From contig CM114273.1 in NCBI GenBank assembly GCA_050084515.1, forward strand, positions 9,176,001-9,240,000: a stretch of 64,000 nucleotides of DNA, given 5' to 3'. The notes beneath the pieces were generated by a model that was not told the origin of the DNA, searched no databases, and was given only the letters and a program-made list of their open reading frames with translations. Position 1 is the first letter of the stretch. Each line of letters opens with the position of its first letter. Of the stretch, positions 51,193 through 62,154 are shown piece after piece. Source of the DNA: Blasia pusilla (Eukaryota; Marchantiophyta; Marchantiopsida; Blasiales). The position numbers and the translations under genes were made by a program.

Positions 51193-52801
51193 AATCAAGA
51201 GGCAGCAAAAGAGGGATGAGGATCCCAACGCACGCAGTGTAGAGAAAGTGTCTTTGGATCGAGTTCACCGGTTTTCCCTCTGAGGGATTTCGGAATTCAG
51301 ACGGATCCGACTGATGACAATGAGTCTAGAGGGAACGGAGGCAGAGAAAAGAGTCCCACGGGGGTGTCAGACTGAGTCATCTCCCAGTGACTACGAGAGT
51401 GGTCCTTCTGCGATGCCTTGCGTGTACTGGGAAAGTCGATGATTGAATGCCTTCAAGCCGACCTGGAGAGAATTCAACTGGTTCCGGAGGAGGCTAGCCT
51501 TGAATCAGCGGAGGAGTTTGAGTTGTGGTTGAATGGCATCAGGGAAAAGCCGGGAAAGAACCTCGGGTTTAAGACAATGTTCAAAAACCACATTGTGTCG
51601 CAAGTTGATGTCGACAAGGAGATTGGAGACTCGAAGAAACACGACTTTGCGAAAAAGATGAAGGAGCTTCAAGATCAAGGTGCCAATTTATCCTGCCATT
51701 GAGTTGCGCAGAGGATGGTGTTCAGATTTTTGACCTCCTTTGTGAACGCAAGAACATGGAGGAAGTTTCCGACGTCCCTCAAGCTATGGGCACATACTCC
51801 GGATGGCAAAGGATTCTCCATGTATGATGTGGAGATGGCCCACAAGATGAGCCCTTGGGAAGTGCTCAACTATCCAATTTGGTTGGAATTCAACGACCCT
51901 GATGACCTCACTGACCCATCAATGCAAGACTTGTATAATGCGCTAGCTGCTAGCGAGGAGGACATCCCAAACATTTTCAAGATAGAGGAGTACTCTGAAG
52001 GGGATGCCAAGGCACAAGCAATTGAGGCGGCGGAGATTTTGGAAAAATAAGTAACGGCAAAAGACAAGTCCTCTGCGGGGTTGAAATCCAAGGGTAAGGC
52101 CCCCAAACCGTCCAAAGCAGGATCATCAAGGCGAGAAGGACGGCTACGGGAGGCCCCCAAACCGAACTTTCGATGTCACAGAGACCCCAACAAGGAGGCA
52201 TCCCACTTGCAAGAAGCAAAAGAGGGAGACACCCGGTTCCTCCGAGGGGGAGGGATAAGAAAGTTTTCTATATTGCCTCATCGTTGGGCTTCCAAGCACA
52301 GGGATGGAGCATCAAAAATCACCATCCTGCTGCATCAGACATTGCTGCTGGAAGAATTGGAGAAGTTCTCAACACAAGAGTCTCCTTTGGAGAAGCTAAC
52401 ACTATTGGGATGTAATCTTCTGCAAAGCGGCCATGCCCCATGGACCGTCAATGGGGTTCCTAAGGAGGTTGCACTTGACCTCCTCATCGCAGATCTATCA
52501 TTGGGGCTCAGATTGTGGGCTGAAAACCCATGCGACGCAATCCCTGATTGGAACACACCATTCACATAGGACCAGATCACGTTGATGTTCTCCTTTGCCA
52601 CCGCGTATCTTAGTGACACGAGATGTTTCCTGGTTCTCACTGGAGGAAGCGAGGATGAGCTCTTCAACTTCCAGTGCGTGAAGCGATCATTGAAGTGGCA
52701 AACAATGCAGTCTTGGGTAGTGAAGAACGACTACCCACTTAGGTCGGCTGCAAACCAAGTCCTGGTAAGTTCCATAACTTATGATTCATATTTCGTTTTT
52801 T

Positions 52802-54045
52802 GCTGCAACACATCTTAGTGAGAGAGTGTAGATTGGGTGCCGCATGTTAGAGTCAGTGATTGAGTGATTACTCGTGAGGTTGAGAGTGATTGCGTGAGAG
52901 GGGCACGAGGGTCATCACGGAGTCCTTTTGGGACTTTGAGAGGCGAGGTGGTGGACTTGAGAGTAGCTTTAGAAGGTTTACCTGCAGTGATGCGAGGTTT
53001 CGAGGGTCTCCACGCCAGGGACCACCTCGATCTCCTTCTATGTCGTCTTCAGACAAGGGGGAGAGTGTAGAGGAGTGTGTTAGTGATCCACCGCACACAT
53101 TGAGTGGTCCTACCAGTTGGGCGTACGAGATGGAGGACCGGGGTAGAGGACCGCGTAGGTTTTCGGATGATGTAGGCACTATAGAGTTACACGACTTCAT
53201 TGCGGAGTTTAGGACTTGCTGTGACTCACAGCGGGCTAGGAACTGTAGAGAGTTCAACCCATTTACAGCATGGTATGGTATCTTCCTGCATTTAGAGGGG
53301 GCGCCCATGGACGATTACCATGAGTTCTCCCACAGATATGCCCAGGAGATTGAGGCATGGCGACTCTTCTATGACCCACACTATGTGTCACGGACTGAGC
53401 CGTTTCCTGATGAGGAGGAGGAGTGAGGAGAGGGTTCCTCCACCAGTGATGTTGTAGGAGGGGTGACTCGCAGTGGAGCAGTTGCATCATCCAATAGAGT
53501 TCGTCCCAAGTTCAGCCCCATGGTTGAGTTCTTCGTTGAGTTGAGGGCAAGCTACCAGGGGGTACGGAAGGAGAAGGTAAGGAGCATCTGCGACTTCTAG
53601 AGGTTCCTGGATGAGAGTTTGCATGAAGCCTACACTCGCTTGCGTCGGTTGATTAATGTCACTTAGGGGATGATAGAGGCTCGGGCTATCCAGTCATGGT
53701 ACGCTATACTCGACTGAGCCCTGCGGACACGGGTGCGGGAGGGATGCTTCTTATGAACACCTCCCCTACGTTGAGAAATGTTTTTAGGACTGTCGAGAAC
53801 ATTGAACGCAACATGGCGGAGGAGAACGTAGCCACCATGAGTTCTGGGCAAGAGCAGCCACGAGTATCTTCACCACCAGTGCAAGAGCGTGGATTTCGAG
53901 AGAGGATTGAGGCACCACGAGCACAGGGAGGATACCAAAAGGCAGTGCCACAGAGACCTACGCCTTCATATGCGGCTCAACAACAGCAGCCTATGATTAC
54001 TTGTTGGTTATGTGGTGAAGTCGATCATCAGCGCGGAGCATTCAA
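52802..54045 (+). pseudogene. Ty3/gypsy gag, plus-strand copy
   Basis: Matches the minus-strand gag at 61370-60100. 52890-53426 reads a gag-like region (GTIELHDFIAEFR, WYGIFLHLEGAPMDDYHEFS, AQEIEAWRLFYDPHYV). It continues with stops (VEFFVELRASYQGVRKEKVR near 53525) to a proline/glutamine-rich segment. A zinc-knuckle-like CWLCGEVDHQRGAF (54002-54043) has lost its last Cys because it joins another sequence. The left boundary abuts gene X near 52800. The right boundary is the inverted junction near 54040. Confidence 0.75.
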
Positions 54046-54300
54046 GGATGCTCGGACCTGATCACACACCATGCACCTGGCAATAAATTGTTGAACGTCA
54101 GTCTGCATGCCTCGCCACCAATACTGAATCTGGAGCAAGTTGTACGTCCGCTTCACCCCAAAGTGACCCAACTCCTCGTGGGCATGCTCGACTAGTCATG
54201 CTCTCTCCAAAGGATGCGGCACTACGCGTACTCTACCATCCTCCCAAACCCTCAAAACATATGTCCCCTCCCAACGGAATCGTCTGGCCGGCTGTAGGAT
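54045..54300 (-). pseudogene. Integrase zinc-binding (HHCC) domain, truncated
   Basis: Reads HAHEELGHFGVKRTYNLLQ, then QYWWRGMQTDVQQFIARCMV and CDQVR: the two His and two Cys of the gypsy integrase zinc finger. One stop (TAG) precedes it. The frame ends at the inverted junction; the DDE core is missing. Confidence 0.75.
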
Positions 54301-54384
54301 CCGATCCCGCTCTCTAGCACCCACGGTGCTCGCAATGCTGCCAGTACAAAGGTACTCCAAGACTACTCCATCATCATGAATATC

Positions 54385-56016
54385 TCAGCCACGTGTTGTC
54401 TCCTCACTGGCCTCGAGATCCAAGGACTCTCCACTAGACCTCGCCATCGAAGTCTCCACACTCTGGCTCTCCATAGCCAACATGCCTAAATAGGCTGACG
54501 TGTGCCATCCTAGCACTAACTCCTCATCACTCTCTCCATGCCATTGAGCTCCAGTCGCATCTTGTTGACTCAGGCATGGGTTACGACTCAACCCATCTGC
54601 ATCTTGGTTGAGTGTCCCAGGTCTATGTACCACCTGAAAATCATACTCCTGCAACAACAGAGCCCATCTCGAAAGCTTCCTTGTAAGCTTGTCGGACTCC
54701 GTCAACCACTTCAGTGGTTGATGATCAATGATGATGGTAAAGGGGTTGCCAAATAAGTAACACTTGAAATGCGTGACAGCCCACATTGTAGCCAAGCACT
54801 CACCCTCATACGAGATGTACTTCGCCTCTGCAACGTTGTTCGAGCGGCTAGCGTAAACCACCACGAACTCTCTACCCTCATCATCATGCTGGGTGAGCAC
54901 CGCTCCAAGCCCCAACATGCTCCAATCTGTGTGCAACTGAAAAGGACGCCCCCTGATCAGTCTCCTCAAGATGGGCGTGGACGTCACCCTGTCCTTGAGC
55001 AACTGAAATGCTCGCTCTTGCTCATTCCCCTAGTGTCACTCGTGATCCACCTTGGTCAGCAAGGTTAGCGACTTCGCAATCGAACTGAATCCTTTGACGT
55101 ACCACCGATAGAAGCTCGCCAATCCCATGAATGTGCAAACACTGCTCACATCTGTAGGGCGTGGAATGCGTGAGATAGCTTCTACCTTTGTCTGCTGAAC
55201 ACCAAGGCCCCCTAGGTATATCGTAGGACCCAAGTACTCAATCTGGTCGTAGAAGAACTTGCACTTGCCTGGATGTAGCTTCAGCCCATGTAATTGCAAT
55301 CGTCGAAACACCTCATCTAGATGTCGCTCATGCTCCTCAACCGTGGCGCTAAAGACTATGATGTCATCAATATAACATCTAGCAAAATCCTGACCAGCCA
55401 AGATCCTATCCATGACCCTTTGAAAATCATCCGGGGCGTTCTTTAACCCGAATGGTAAGAACCGCCACTGGTACAAACAATCCTTCCCGTGAGGATCGAT
55501 GCCCCAACATGCCGTCTTACGCTTGTCCTCCAATCTGATAGGCAGTTGATGGTATCCGGCTTGCAAATCCAATGAACTGAAGACCTTTGCGTGACCAATC
55601 GCATCAAAGATCTCCTCAAGGATGGGCATGGCATACCTATCGGACTTCGTCTGCCGATTGATAGGTTGGTAATCCCCACACATCCGCCTATCCGTCCAGT
55701 TGCCATGCACATCCTTCTTGATGGGCATGACAGTGGCAGATGTATACTCCCCATACAACATCTCCACTAGTCCTGCTTTGACCAAGTCCTAGCTCCTACT
55801 CTAAATCAGAGCCCTCTCCATATCACTGTACCTATAGGATCGTCGGAAGATCGGCGTATCACTCGACAACTCAATGCGGATCCTCGGTCCCTTCAGCGTA
55901 CCCAAATCCTCCATGCTAAACGCAAAGCAGCTCCTATAACTCCTGAGGAACTGATATATCCGGCACCGCTCTCCTCCTGTCAACTTAGGGCCCATATCTG
56001 GCTCCCAAGTCTCCAT
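54385..56016 (-). pseudogene. Gypsy reverse transcriptase and RNase H
   Basis: RT at 55785-55036 has the substrate-binding and finger regions (AKVFSSLDLQAGYHQLPIRL), FGLKNAPDDFQRVMD and the catalytic box CYIDDIIVFS, all intact. RNase H at 55002-54385 has FQLHTDWSMLGLGAVLTQHD, EGECLATMWAVTHFKCYLFG and the terminal HRPGTLNQDADGLSR. Stops interrupt the frame near 55801, 55785 and 55020-55030, several at codons that read Trp (TGG) in related proteins. The protein is typical of chromovirus-like or related plant gypsy polymerases; I cannot assign the clade. Confidence 0.88.
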
Positions 56017-56359
56017 CGTGACTACGGTAGGACTTTCCGGTGCGGGTATCGGTGGTTGCTATGGTGCAACTCTGTCTCGAACAACAACACTCGGTCGCTC
56101 TCCTGCAGCCAACTGCAAACTTTGATCTCCTCCACGTGTAGTGCCCGGAACCACGCTCGATGTTGTGGCTATCCTCTCGTGGCGTACCTGCAAAACATCC
56201 CAAGAAGTCCAAGGGTGTCTCTCTCGATCTCCCCTGGTGTGTAGATCTCCTCGGTTCTCGCCCCGAGCCACTGCCTCCACCGTCTCGGTAGACATGGGGC
56301 TCACCAACGCAACCGTTGTGATTTGTCACGATCTCATACGGCGTTGCTCAGCCACTCCC

Positions 56360-57312
56360 AAGCTGAGGATTCATGTCAAGCAGTTCAGGTCCATCACCTG
56401 ACCTCAGACATGGCGTCGTAATGCCTCTGACACTGATAGTACTGCCGTCACTCCTGTGGGAAATCCTATCGCTTGCTCTCTCTCGTCGACGTTGGGCTCC
56501 ACCAACCGCTCAACCTCGTCATCCCAAACCAAGCCAGGACCGGCCTCCTTGTATGCATAGGAAGCGGGAAAACTCAAACGTGGGAAAGGCTGCCCGCAGC
56601 GTGCCTACCCTATTGACCACAGTCAATGGTGGTCAATCATTGTACCTCACTGCTTGTGATCGACGACCTGGATCTATAATGGAATCCACTAACAAATGGG
56701 AGGGGCGCTCCACTCTCGCATACACCCTCCGTAACACCGTATGGGGCACCAAAGTTGGTCCACCATAGATGCGGGCGATGGGCTCTAGAACCTACACTTG
56801 CCCCATCCAAGAAAACTCCTGGGCAGATCCAAGCACGTACCTGATGAGCACTCGTAACCACCCGTGACTTGGAGTCTCCTAAGATCGGCACATTCTCCAA
56901 AATGTAGGCTGGAGAATGCGACTTGTGCTCTTGCAACTACCGTAAGACCCTCAACATCTCCCAAAATAACTTGGACCGAGTGTTAGCGAGCCCGCTCCCT
57001 CGTCTAGCACTCGATTGGCCCTGACATGGCCAACCGGAAATGACCAAATCAATGGTCCCTATCCGCTCTAAGTCTTGCGCCCCCAGCGATGAAATATCCC
57101 TTGGTAGGGAACTTTGGTACCCCTGTATCGCGGACGCAGAAAATAAGTCGGGAAAATGTAGGCGTAATTGTGCCACATGTCGTAGTGAGATGCGCCTCGT
57201 AACATCATCACTCTCCACATACAAGTACTGTTGCACTCGCACTCCTGCCTGCAAAATAGCAGCTAACCCGGTGCTAATCCCTCCAAAGAGATCTAACACT
57301 CGAATACCCTCC
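56360..57312 (-). pseudogene. C5-cytosine DNA methyltransferase domain inside the gypsy polyprotein
   Basis: Motif I DLFGGISTGL (near 57290-57260) binds AdoMet. Motif IV with the catalytic Cys, LVISGWPCQGQSS (57040-57005). GLANTRSKLFWEMLRVLR resembles the DNMT3/DRM segment after motif IV. Motif VI YILENVPILGD (near 56910-56880) carries the ENV catalytic Glu. SRAHRPHLWWTNFG (near 56790-56750) resembles the DNMT3-type AHRARYFWGN segment, motif VIII. DEREQAIGFPTG and GQVMDLNCLT (56490-56390) correspond to the motif IX-X end. All key residues are present, but the frame has several breaks, with stops just before motif I (57313), after motif IV (56939) and in the last block. Best described as DNMT3-like by motif, with a DNMT1/bacterial-like PCQ. 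Its role in the element is inference: it may methylate element copies or host DNA. Confidence 0.8.
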
Positions 57313-57734
57313 TACGGGATACACCAAAGAATGGGTGTGGTATCCAAGGGTGTCATCATAGCACTCCATGCTACCTCGGGTTCCTCAGACCCATCACGCT
57401 CCGGTGCAAACGCCTTGCTCCACGCGGTCTGCACGTGCTCATCTGCCAATCGTCGAAGCTCCTTAGTCAAGCCCCACAACGGCACCTCTCCTCCACGGAA
57501 TGTTACGGCTACCATAACACTCCTCTCCATAGAAATGTCAAGAATGGGAGTATCCTCTGCATGGACATGTCCCTCAATCAAATCACTAGGCCAAGTGATG
57601 GCACTGCTAAATGCTACTAAGGTCGCCACCTCTCCTGGCCGTCGCTCGATCACTGCACCTGTGAATTGAACGGGTAATGAGCTAAGGCACTCATCACTTG
57701 ACTGCCATCCTGGTCTGTAGGATGCTGACTCCTC

Positions 57735-58215
57735 CTAGTAATCCAAGGAAAACCCCATCGGGTATGACACTGCTCCACCAAGCAAGACGTCGTAGGACTC
57801 TTCATCAATTACTATTGCCTTGGCTCGCACCATAGACTCATGTATAGGATGTCCCAGGAAAATCCTCACCACGACCTCCTGTCGAGTGATATACTGTGTG
57901 GTACTCGCTCTACCCAAGGATGTCTGTATATGGAATGGACAACGCTCCACATCGGCTCTCGTCAAGCCCAATCCTCTGAATGACGCTTTCCCCAACATCA
58001 GGGGTTGCGCTCCTGAATCCAACAAGACGCACTGCGGACTAAAAGCTCTACCTCCGGGACTCACCAACTAGAAGACCTCTCCTTGGTTATCCAGCAACAC
58101 AACAACACGAGAAGCCATGGCACACTCTATCGTGGGTGTAGAGGGCATCTCCGCCATCCTAGCAGCCATAGTGTGCCATGAATCGGACGTGGACGGCTCG
58201 AGCATCCGCTCCAAG
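57735..58215 (-). pseudogene. Gypsy aspartic protease
   Basis: LLDSGAQPLMLGKASFRGLG carries the DSG active-site triad, preceded by SPGGRAFSPQCV. Downstream block: AKAIVIDEESYDVLLGGAVS, with the typical hydrophobic-hydrophobic-Gly end near LLGG. Upstream sequence to 58215 belongs to the same linker as 59461-59223 across the solo LTR. It matches 16339-17076, where the Gly of DSG is Arg. Confidence 0.8.
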
Positions 58216-59217
58216 TGTCGCGACCCTCATGACCAAACAAGTGCCAAGCGGAACATCGGAACATTAGCGGGCTCACGCTAAGAAGGTTTGCGCGTTGGAG
58301 TTATCTCAAAGAGGAGACAAGAGACGAGACGCGAGCGAGGAGTCGCGTTTCAGGTGTTATGGTCGCGACTGAGAAACCTGGACCAAACGCGGAATGAGAC
58401 TTGAAAGAAGTCGAATCTAGAAAGTGGGTTGCCAAAGGGAAGATCCGGATTTGGAACGCCACTAGCGTTTGAGAGTTTCCAACTGTATTTATGGCCATAA
58501 CTTTTAGCGCCAAGATACGTTTGGAGCCAATAAGGGTGTGTTGGAAAGCTTATGGAGATTCGGTCCAAACGCACTAAAGATCGCTGCAAACGCATAAGCA
58601 GCGGCCGAGATACGACCCGGAAACGACTGTAAGTGGAGTCGGGTTGAGGGCCACAATGAAGGGCCCGACCCTCTTTTCCCAAAGGGGAGGGGTCATTGGA
58701 GAACCCCAGAAGTACTAGTAAGGGGGAAGGTCTCCGAAAGTGCTTGGAACCCAAACCCCACTTTGGGCGCCGCGGGGCGGCTCAAGGGCATGGAACGGAA
58801 CGCGAGTTTGGGCGTTGGGTTGGAAAACCTACACCAAGTCCATTGAGGCGGTTTTAGACATCCCTCTTGGATTTCACACCGCGACTCAATTACTTGGGTC
58901 TCGGTTCGGAACTCACCCGAGGACCGTTGAACAGTTGGGATCGCTAGGCTCGCAAGGGCCGTTTCAGATCCCTAGACTAACCAGGAAGTCTGTTCCAAGT
59001 CTTGAAGGACTTGCCATGTGTTGGAAGCTAGGAACTAAGGAAGGTTGAGCTTGATGAGACGCCGAGTTGAGGACTCGGTGGGTTGGAACGCCGGTTGGCC
59101 AAACCCGACTAACGAGAGTGCGTGTTTGGGTGCAGATCGGCGATGAGTTTGTGACCTACTGAACGCACGCTTCCGCAACACTAAAGATTGACGTTCAAGG
59201 AGAGTAGGGGCGCGACA
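58216..59217. mobile_element. Solo LTR (1002 bp) with 5-bp target duplication
   Basis: Ends TGTCGCGACCC and GGGGCGCGACA form inverted termini. The flanks are CCAAG at 58211-58215 and CCAAG at 59218-59222, a 5-bp target duplication. No internal element remains, as expected after LTR-LTR recombination. It sits in the protease-linker region of the minus-strand gypsy copy. Degenerate relatives lie at 22500-23345 and 25330-26600. Confidence 0.92.
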
Positions 59218-59222
59218 CCAAG

Positions 59223-61370
59223 GGCAGGTCCATCACCTCCTCTGCAATCACCTTTGAACAAGATGTAGGAACTCCAACTCCGCGCTCACATAGTGAAGCG
59301 ACCAGCCGAAAAGCCTCGGCGGGCGTACCCCCCAACGTCATAACATCGGAAGCAAAAAATAAAGGAGTGCGGTACACAACGGTGGCCGCCCCCAACAACG
59401 TGCTTGACACATGCCCCTCCTGAGCATCAACAATAGGAGTCGTCGCACTCGCTTCTCCCATCGCCCTCTATGCCTACACACCAACAACATCACCAACTCT
59501 CCAGGAACTCTAATCAGGACCCATCGATGGGGTCCTCATCGCCTCAGACAACGTGAAAGATTGAGGAAGCCTAGTCTGTTTCCTAGCTTCCCCTCATTAT
59601 GGATCCCACTGTGCGGCTGCTCCACGCGTCACAACTGCGGCGGCCTCCATTTGGGCATCCCCGCACATCCAACCAGGATCCTCCATGTCTCTGGCTGCTC
59701 CATATGATGTCGATGCCACGGATCCGGCATAGGGTAACTTCAATGCCATAGTGGCAATCTGCTCATGTAGCTGCTGTATGTGAGCAGCCATCCCAGCCTC
59801 ACGTCTGGCGTCTCCCTCGACACGTCTAGGTGGTGGGACTCTACCTCCTCCATGGGCAGCTCCACCACCCTGTCGAGAAACTCCAGCTCCTCGTCCACCA
59901 ACGAGACCACCTGGTGCACGACCTCTAGCCCCACCCGGACCGGCTACTCGCCCAAGTGCCCTCTCTAGCCCTCGGTTTAGACGTAACTCAGAATATAAAC
60001 TGAAACACCTAGCGCGTGTATGACCATACCTCTGAAAATAGTCACATTGATAATCTCCTTGTGCAACACCATCTCCGCCTCCATGATAAGGCACACGCTC
60101 ATGACCCTAACGAGTGCAATCACGGTGATGATGGGCTCCACCACATGACCAACAAGTAATAGTAGGCGGCTGTTGTTGAGCCGTATATGAAGGCGTAGGT
60201 CTCTATGGCACGGCCTCTGGGTATCCTCCCTGAGCTCGTGGTGATGCAGTCGACCTATCTCGGAGTCCACATTGCTGCACAGGTGGTGCAAAATTGACTA
60301 CTCTCGCCCAGAACCCATGGTGGCTACGCTCTCCTCCGCCATGTTGCGCTCAATGTTCTCGGCGGTCCTAAAACATCTGTCAAAGCAGGGGAGGTGTTCA
60401 TAAGAAGCACCCTCTCCCGCACCCATGTCCGTAGGGTCTGGTCCAACATCGCGTACCATGACTGGATAGCCTAAGCCTTCGTCACCCCTGAGTGACGTTG
60501 ATCAACCAGCGCAAGTGAGTATAAGCCTCATGAAAACTCTCACCCGGGCGCCTCTGGAAGTCGTGGATGCTCCGCAACTTCTCCGACCGTACCCCTTGAT
60601 AGCTCGCCCTTAACTCAGCAAAGAACTCAACCACGGGGTTGAACCTGAGACGAACCCGACTAGATGGTGCAACTGCTCTAGCGCAAGTGATCCCTCCTAA
60701 AACACCACTAGTGGAAGAGGAAGTAGCATCTCCTGACTCCTCCTCCTCATCTAGGAATGGCTCTATCCATGACACATAGTGTGGGTTATAGTAGAGTCGC
60801 CATGCCTCAATCTCTTGGGCATATCTGTGGGAGAACTCATGGTAATCGTTGATGGGCGCCCCCTCTTAATGCTGGAACATACTGTTCCATGCTATAAACG
60901 GGTTGAACTCTCTAGAGTTCCTAGACCATTGTGAATCACACCAACTCCTAAACTCCGCAATGAAGTCGTGTAGCTCTATAGTGCCTACAGCACCCAAAAA
61001 ACTATGCGGTCCTCTACCTCTGCCGTCCATCTCATACGCCCAACTGGTAGGACCACTCAATATGTATGGTGGATCACTAACACACTCCTCTACATGCTCA
61101 TTCTTGTCTGAAGACGACATAGAAGGAGATCGAGGTGGTCTCTCACGTGGAGACCTCCGAAACCTCGCACCACTCTGGGTAAACCCTCCATAGCTACTCT
61201 CAAGTCCACTACCTCGCCTCTCAAAATTCCAAAAGGACGCCGTGATGGCCCTCGTGCCTCTCTCACACGATCACTCTCAATCTCTTGAGTAATCCCTCAA
61301 TCACTCAAACTAAACATGCGGCACTCAATCTATACTCTCTCATTGAGACGTGTGTTGTGCAGCAACAAGC
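59223..61370 (-). pseudogene. Gypsy gag, zinc knuckle and linker of copy 3
   Basis: 61120-60866 and 60775-60482 read the gag core (GTIELHDFIAEFRSWCDSQW, VEFFAELRASYQGVRSEKLR, RPGESFHEAYTHLRWLINVT), parallel to 52890-53690 on the other strand. A knuckle CWSCGGAHHHRDC lies near 60155-60117. A second cysteine-rich block CDYFQRYGHTRARC (near 60050) suggests two zinc knuckles. 60094-59600 is Gly/Arg-rich. 59461-59223 is the segment before protease. Frames are broken by stops and at least three frameshifts. Confidence 0.75.
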
Positions 61371-62150
61371 AACGTGGTGCGGCAAATCAACCGATCTAAC
61401 GTCTCATCAACAAACCATCCTCAACTCTGGACATCCCACATATGTCTATGTCCCCTAAACCCATACATCATCGATGCTACTAGCATCAGCATGAAACCCA
61501 ATATCCTAAATAACTTCCCAACATCTGAAATCCCTTACACGTGCAGGATAAGAGACCATAATGGGTAACCTGACAATAATGTCGATATTGCTCCTCAACA
61601 ACTCCAAAGCTTGACCCCAAAGCGGTTGTGAAGACAACTCCTCCAATCAGCAAGTCGTACTCCTCTTGTACTGACGCTGCTCAAACCTCCTTGATGTGCG
61701 GTGCAGGTCCAGCGGTCTGGTGCGGCACAGAACGGCTAAAAACGGCACGGCACTTGGCGGCATACCCTCCTCAATCAGAAATTCACATGCTCTGCATCTT
61801 AGTGAAGGAGCGGCTCTGCAATCAAGATGGTGCGGTGCGACCACATGCATCATGGCGCGGCAATTGGCGGCGCGTTGCGGCTACAGGCGTCACGGCACGA
61901 TACTCGATCATTGTCAAGCAGCTACCAATCCCAACATAGCAACATGAAATAAAAACTCAAACACCATAACCCGAGGTCACCTTCCATCATTGATTGATGA
62001 CAAAACTGCGATGACGATGGCAGCCAAACCAAAGTACATGGTGGCGGCGCAAGTCAGAGAATCAACGATGGTCGTGGAAGACCCTCCACTCCGTAATGGC
62101 GGCAATTGCAACCAAAGGGTGGACAATGGCGAATGCTGCTCTGAGCAGTG
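61371..62150. other. No gene recognised; possibly upstream part of the gypsy element
   Basis: Contains a GC-rich stretch 61690-61900 with repeated 'ggcggc/gcggca' and a block (61888-61930) shared with 23357-23395. No LTR ends or primer-binding site seen. Confidence 0.35.
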
Positions 62151-62154
62151 CTAG

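Larger units (their letters stand above)
48064..52764 (+). pseudogene. Gene X N-terminal and central part: ParB-like segment plus methyltransferase-like segment, broken
   Basis: Order: a Lys/Glu-rich coiled-coil start (48064-48290) and an acidic linker with stops at former Gln codons (48290-48571). Intron 48572-48655. A ParB/sulfiredoxin-like exon 48656-49128 (IPLCQLQTMEYVREIQSEED, FPPFYVQPYDE, then FMWDGNHRFKAW after a stop). Intron 49129-49999 holding palindrome array 3, splicing AAC AC|C in frame to 50000-50403 (ILSEGNVTHHWIQECDRVRM). A LINE interrupts at 50404. After 51193: RVLGKSMIECLQADLERIQL, FRFLTSFVNARTWRKFPTSL, basic linker, and 52476-52690 with DLLIADLSLGLRLW, WNTPFT and AYLSDTRCFLVLTGG. 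That spacing resembles the DPPW/Y motif and next strand of amino-DNA-methyltransferases; the DPP position reads DLS. Donor at 52765 (CTG|GTAAGT). Multiple stops and frameshifts mark it as a pseudogene. Confidence 0.5.
54040..61370 (-). mobile_element. Ty3/gypsy retrotransposon carrying a DNA cytosine methyltransferase (copy 3), decayed
   Basis: Read on the minus strand: gag (61370-60100), zinc knuckle, Gly/Arg-rich linker (60094-59600), pre-protease and protease (59461-59223 and 58215-57735), linker (57653-57312), cytosine methyltransferase (57310-56360), linker (56330-56020), RT (56016-55036), RNase H (55002-54385) and integrase zinc-binding domain (about 54235-54045). The integrase catalytic core and both LTRs are absent. 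The 3' side is joined to an inverted gag. A solo LTR of another insertion splits the protease region. RT before RNase H and integrase is the gypsy order. Placement of a methyltransferase between protease and RT is unusual. Confidence 0.85.

Noticed and set aside
57040-57669. 209-codon plus-strand frame opposite the methyltransferase
   Set aside because: Antisense shadow. The minus-strand reading carries all the conserved motifs.
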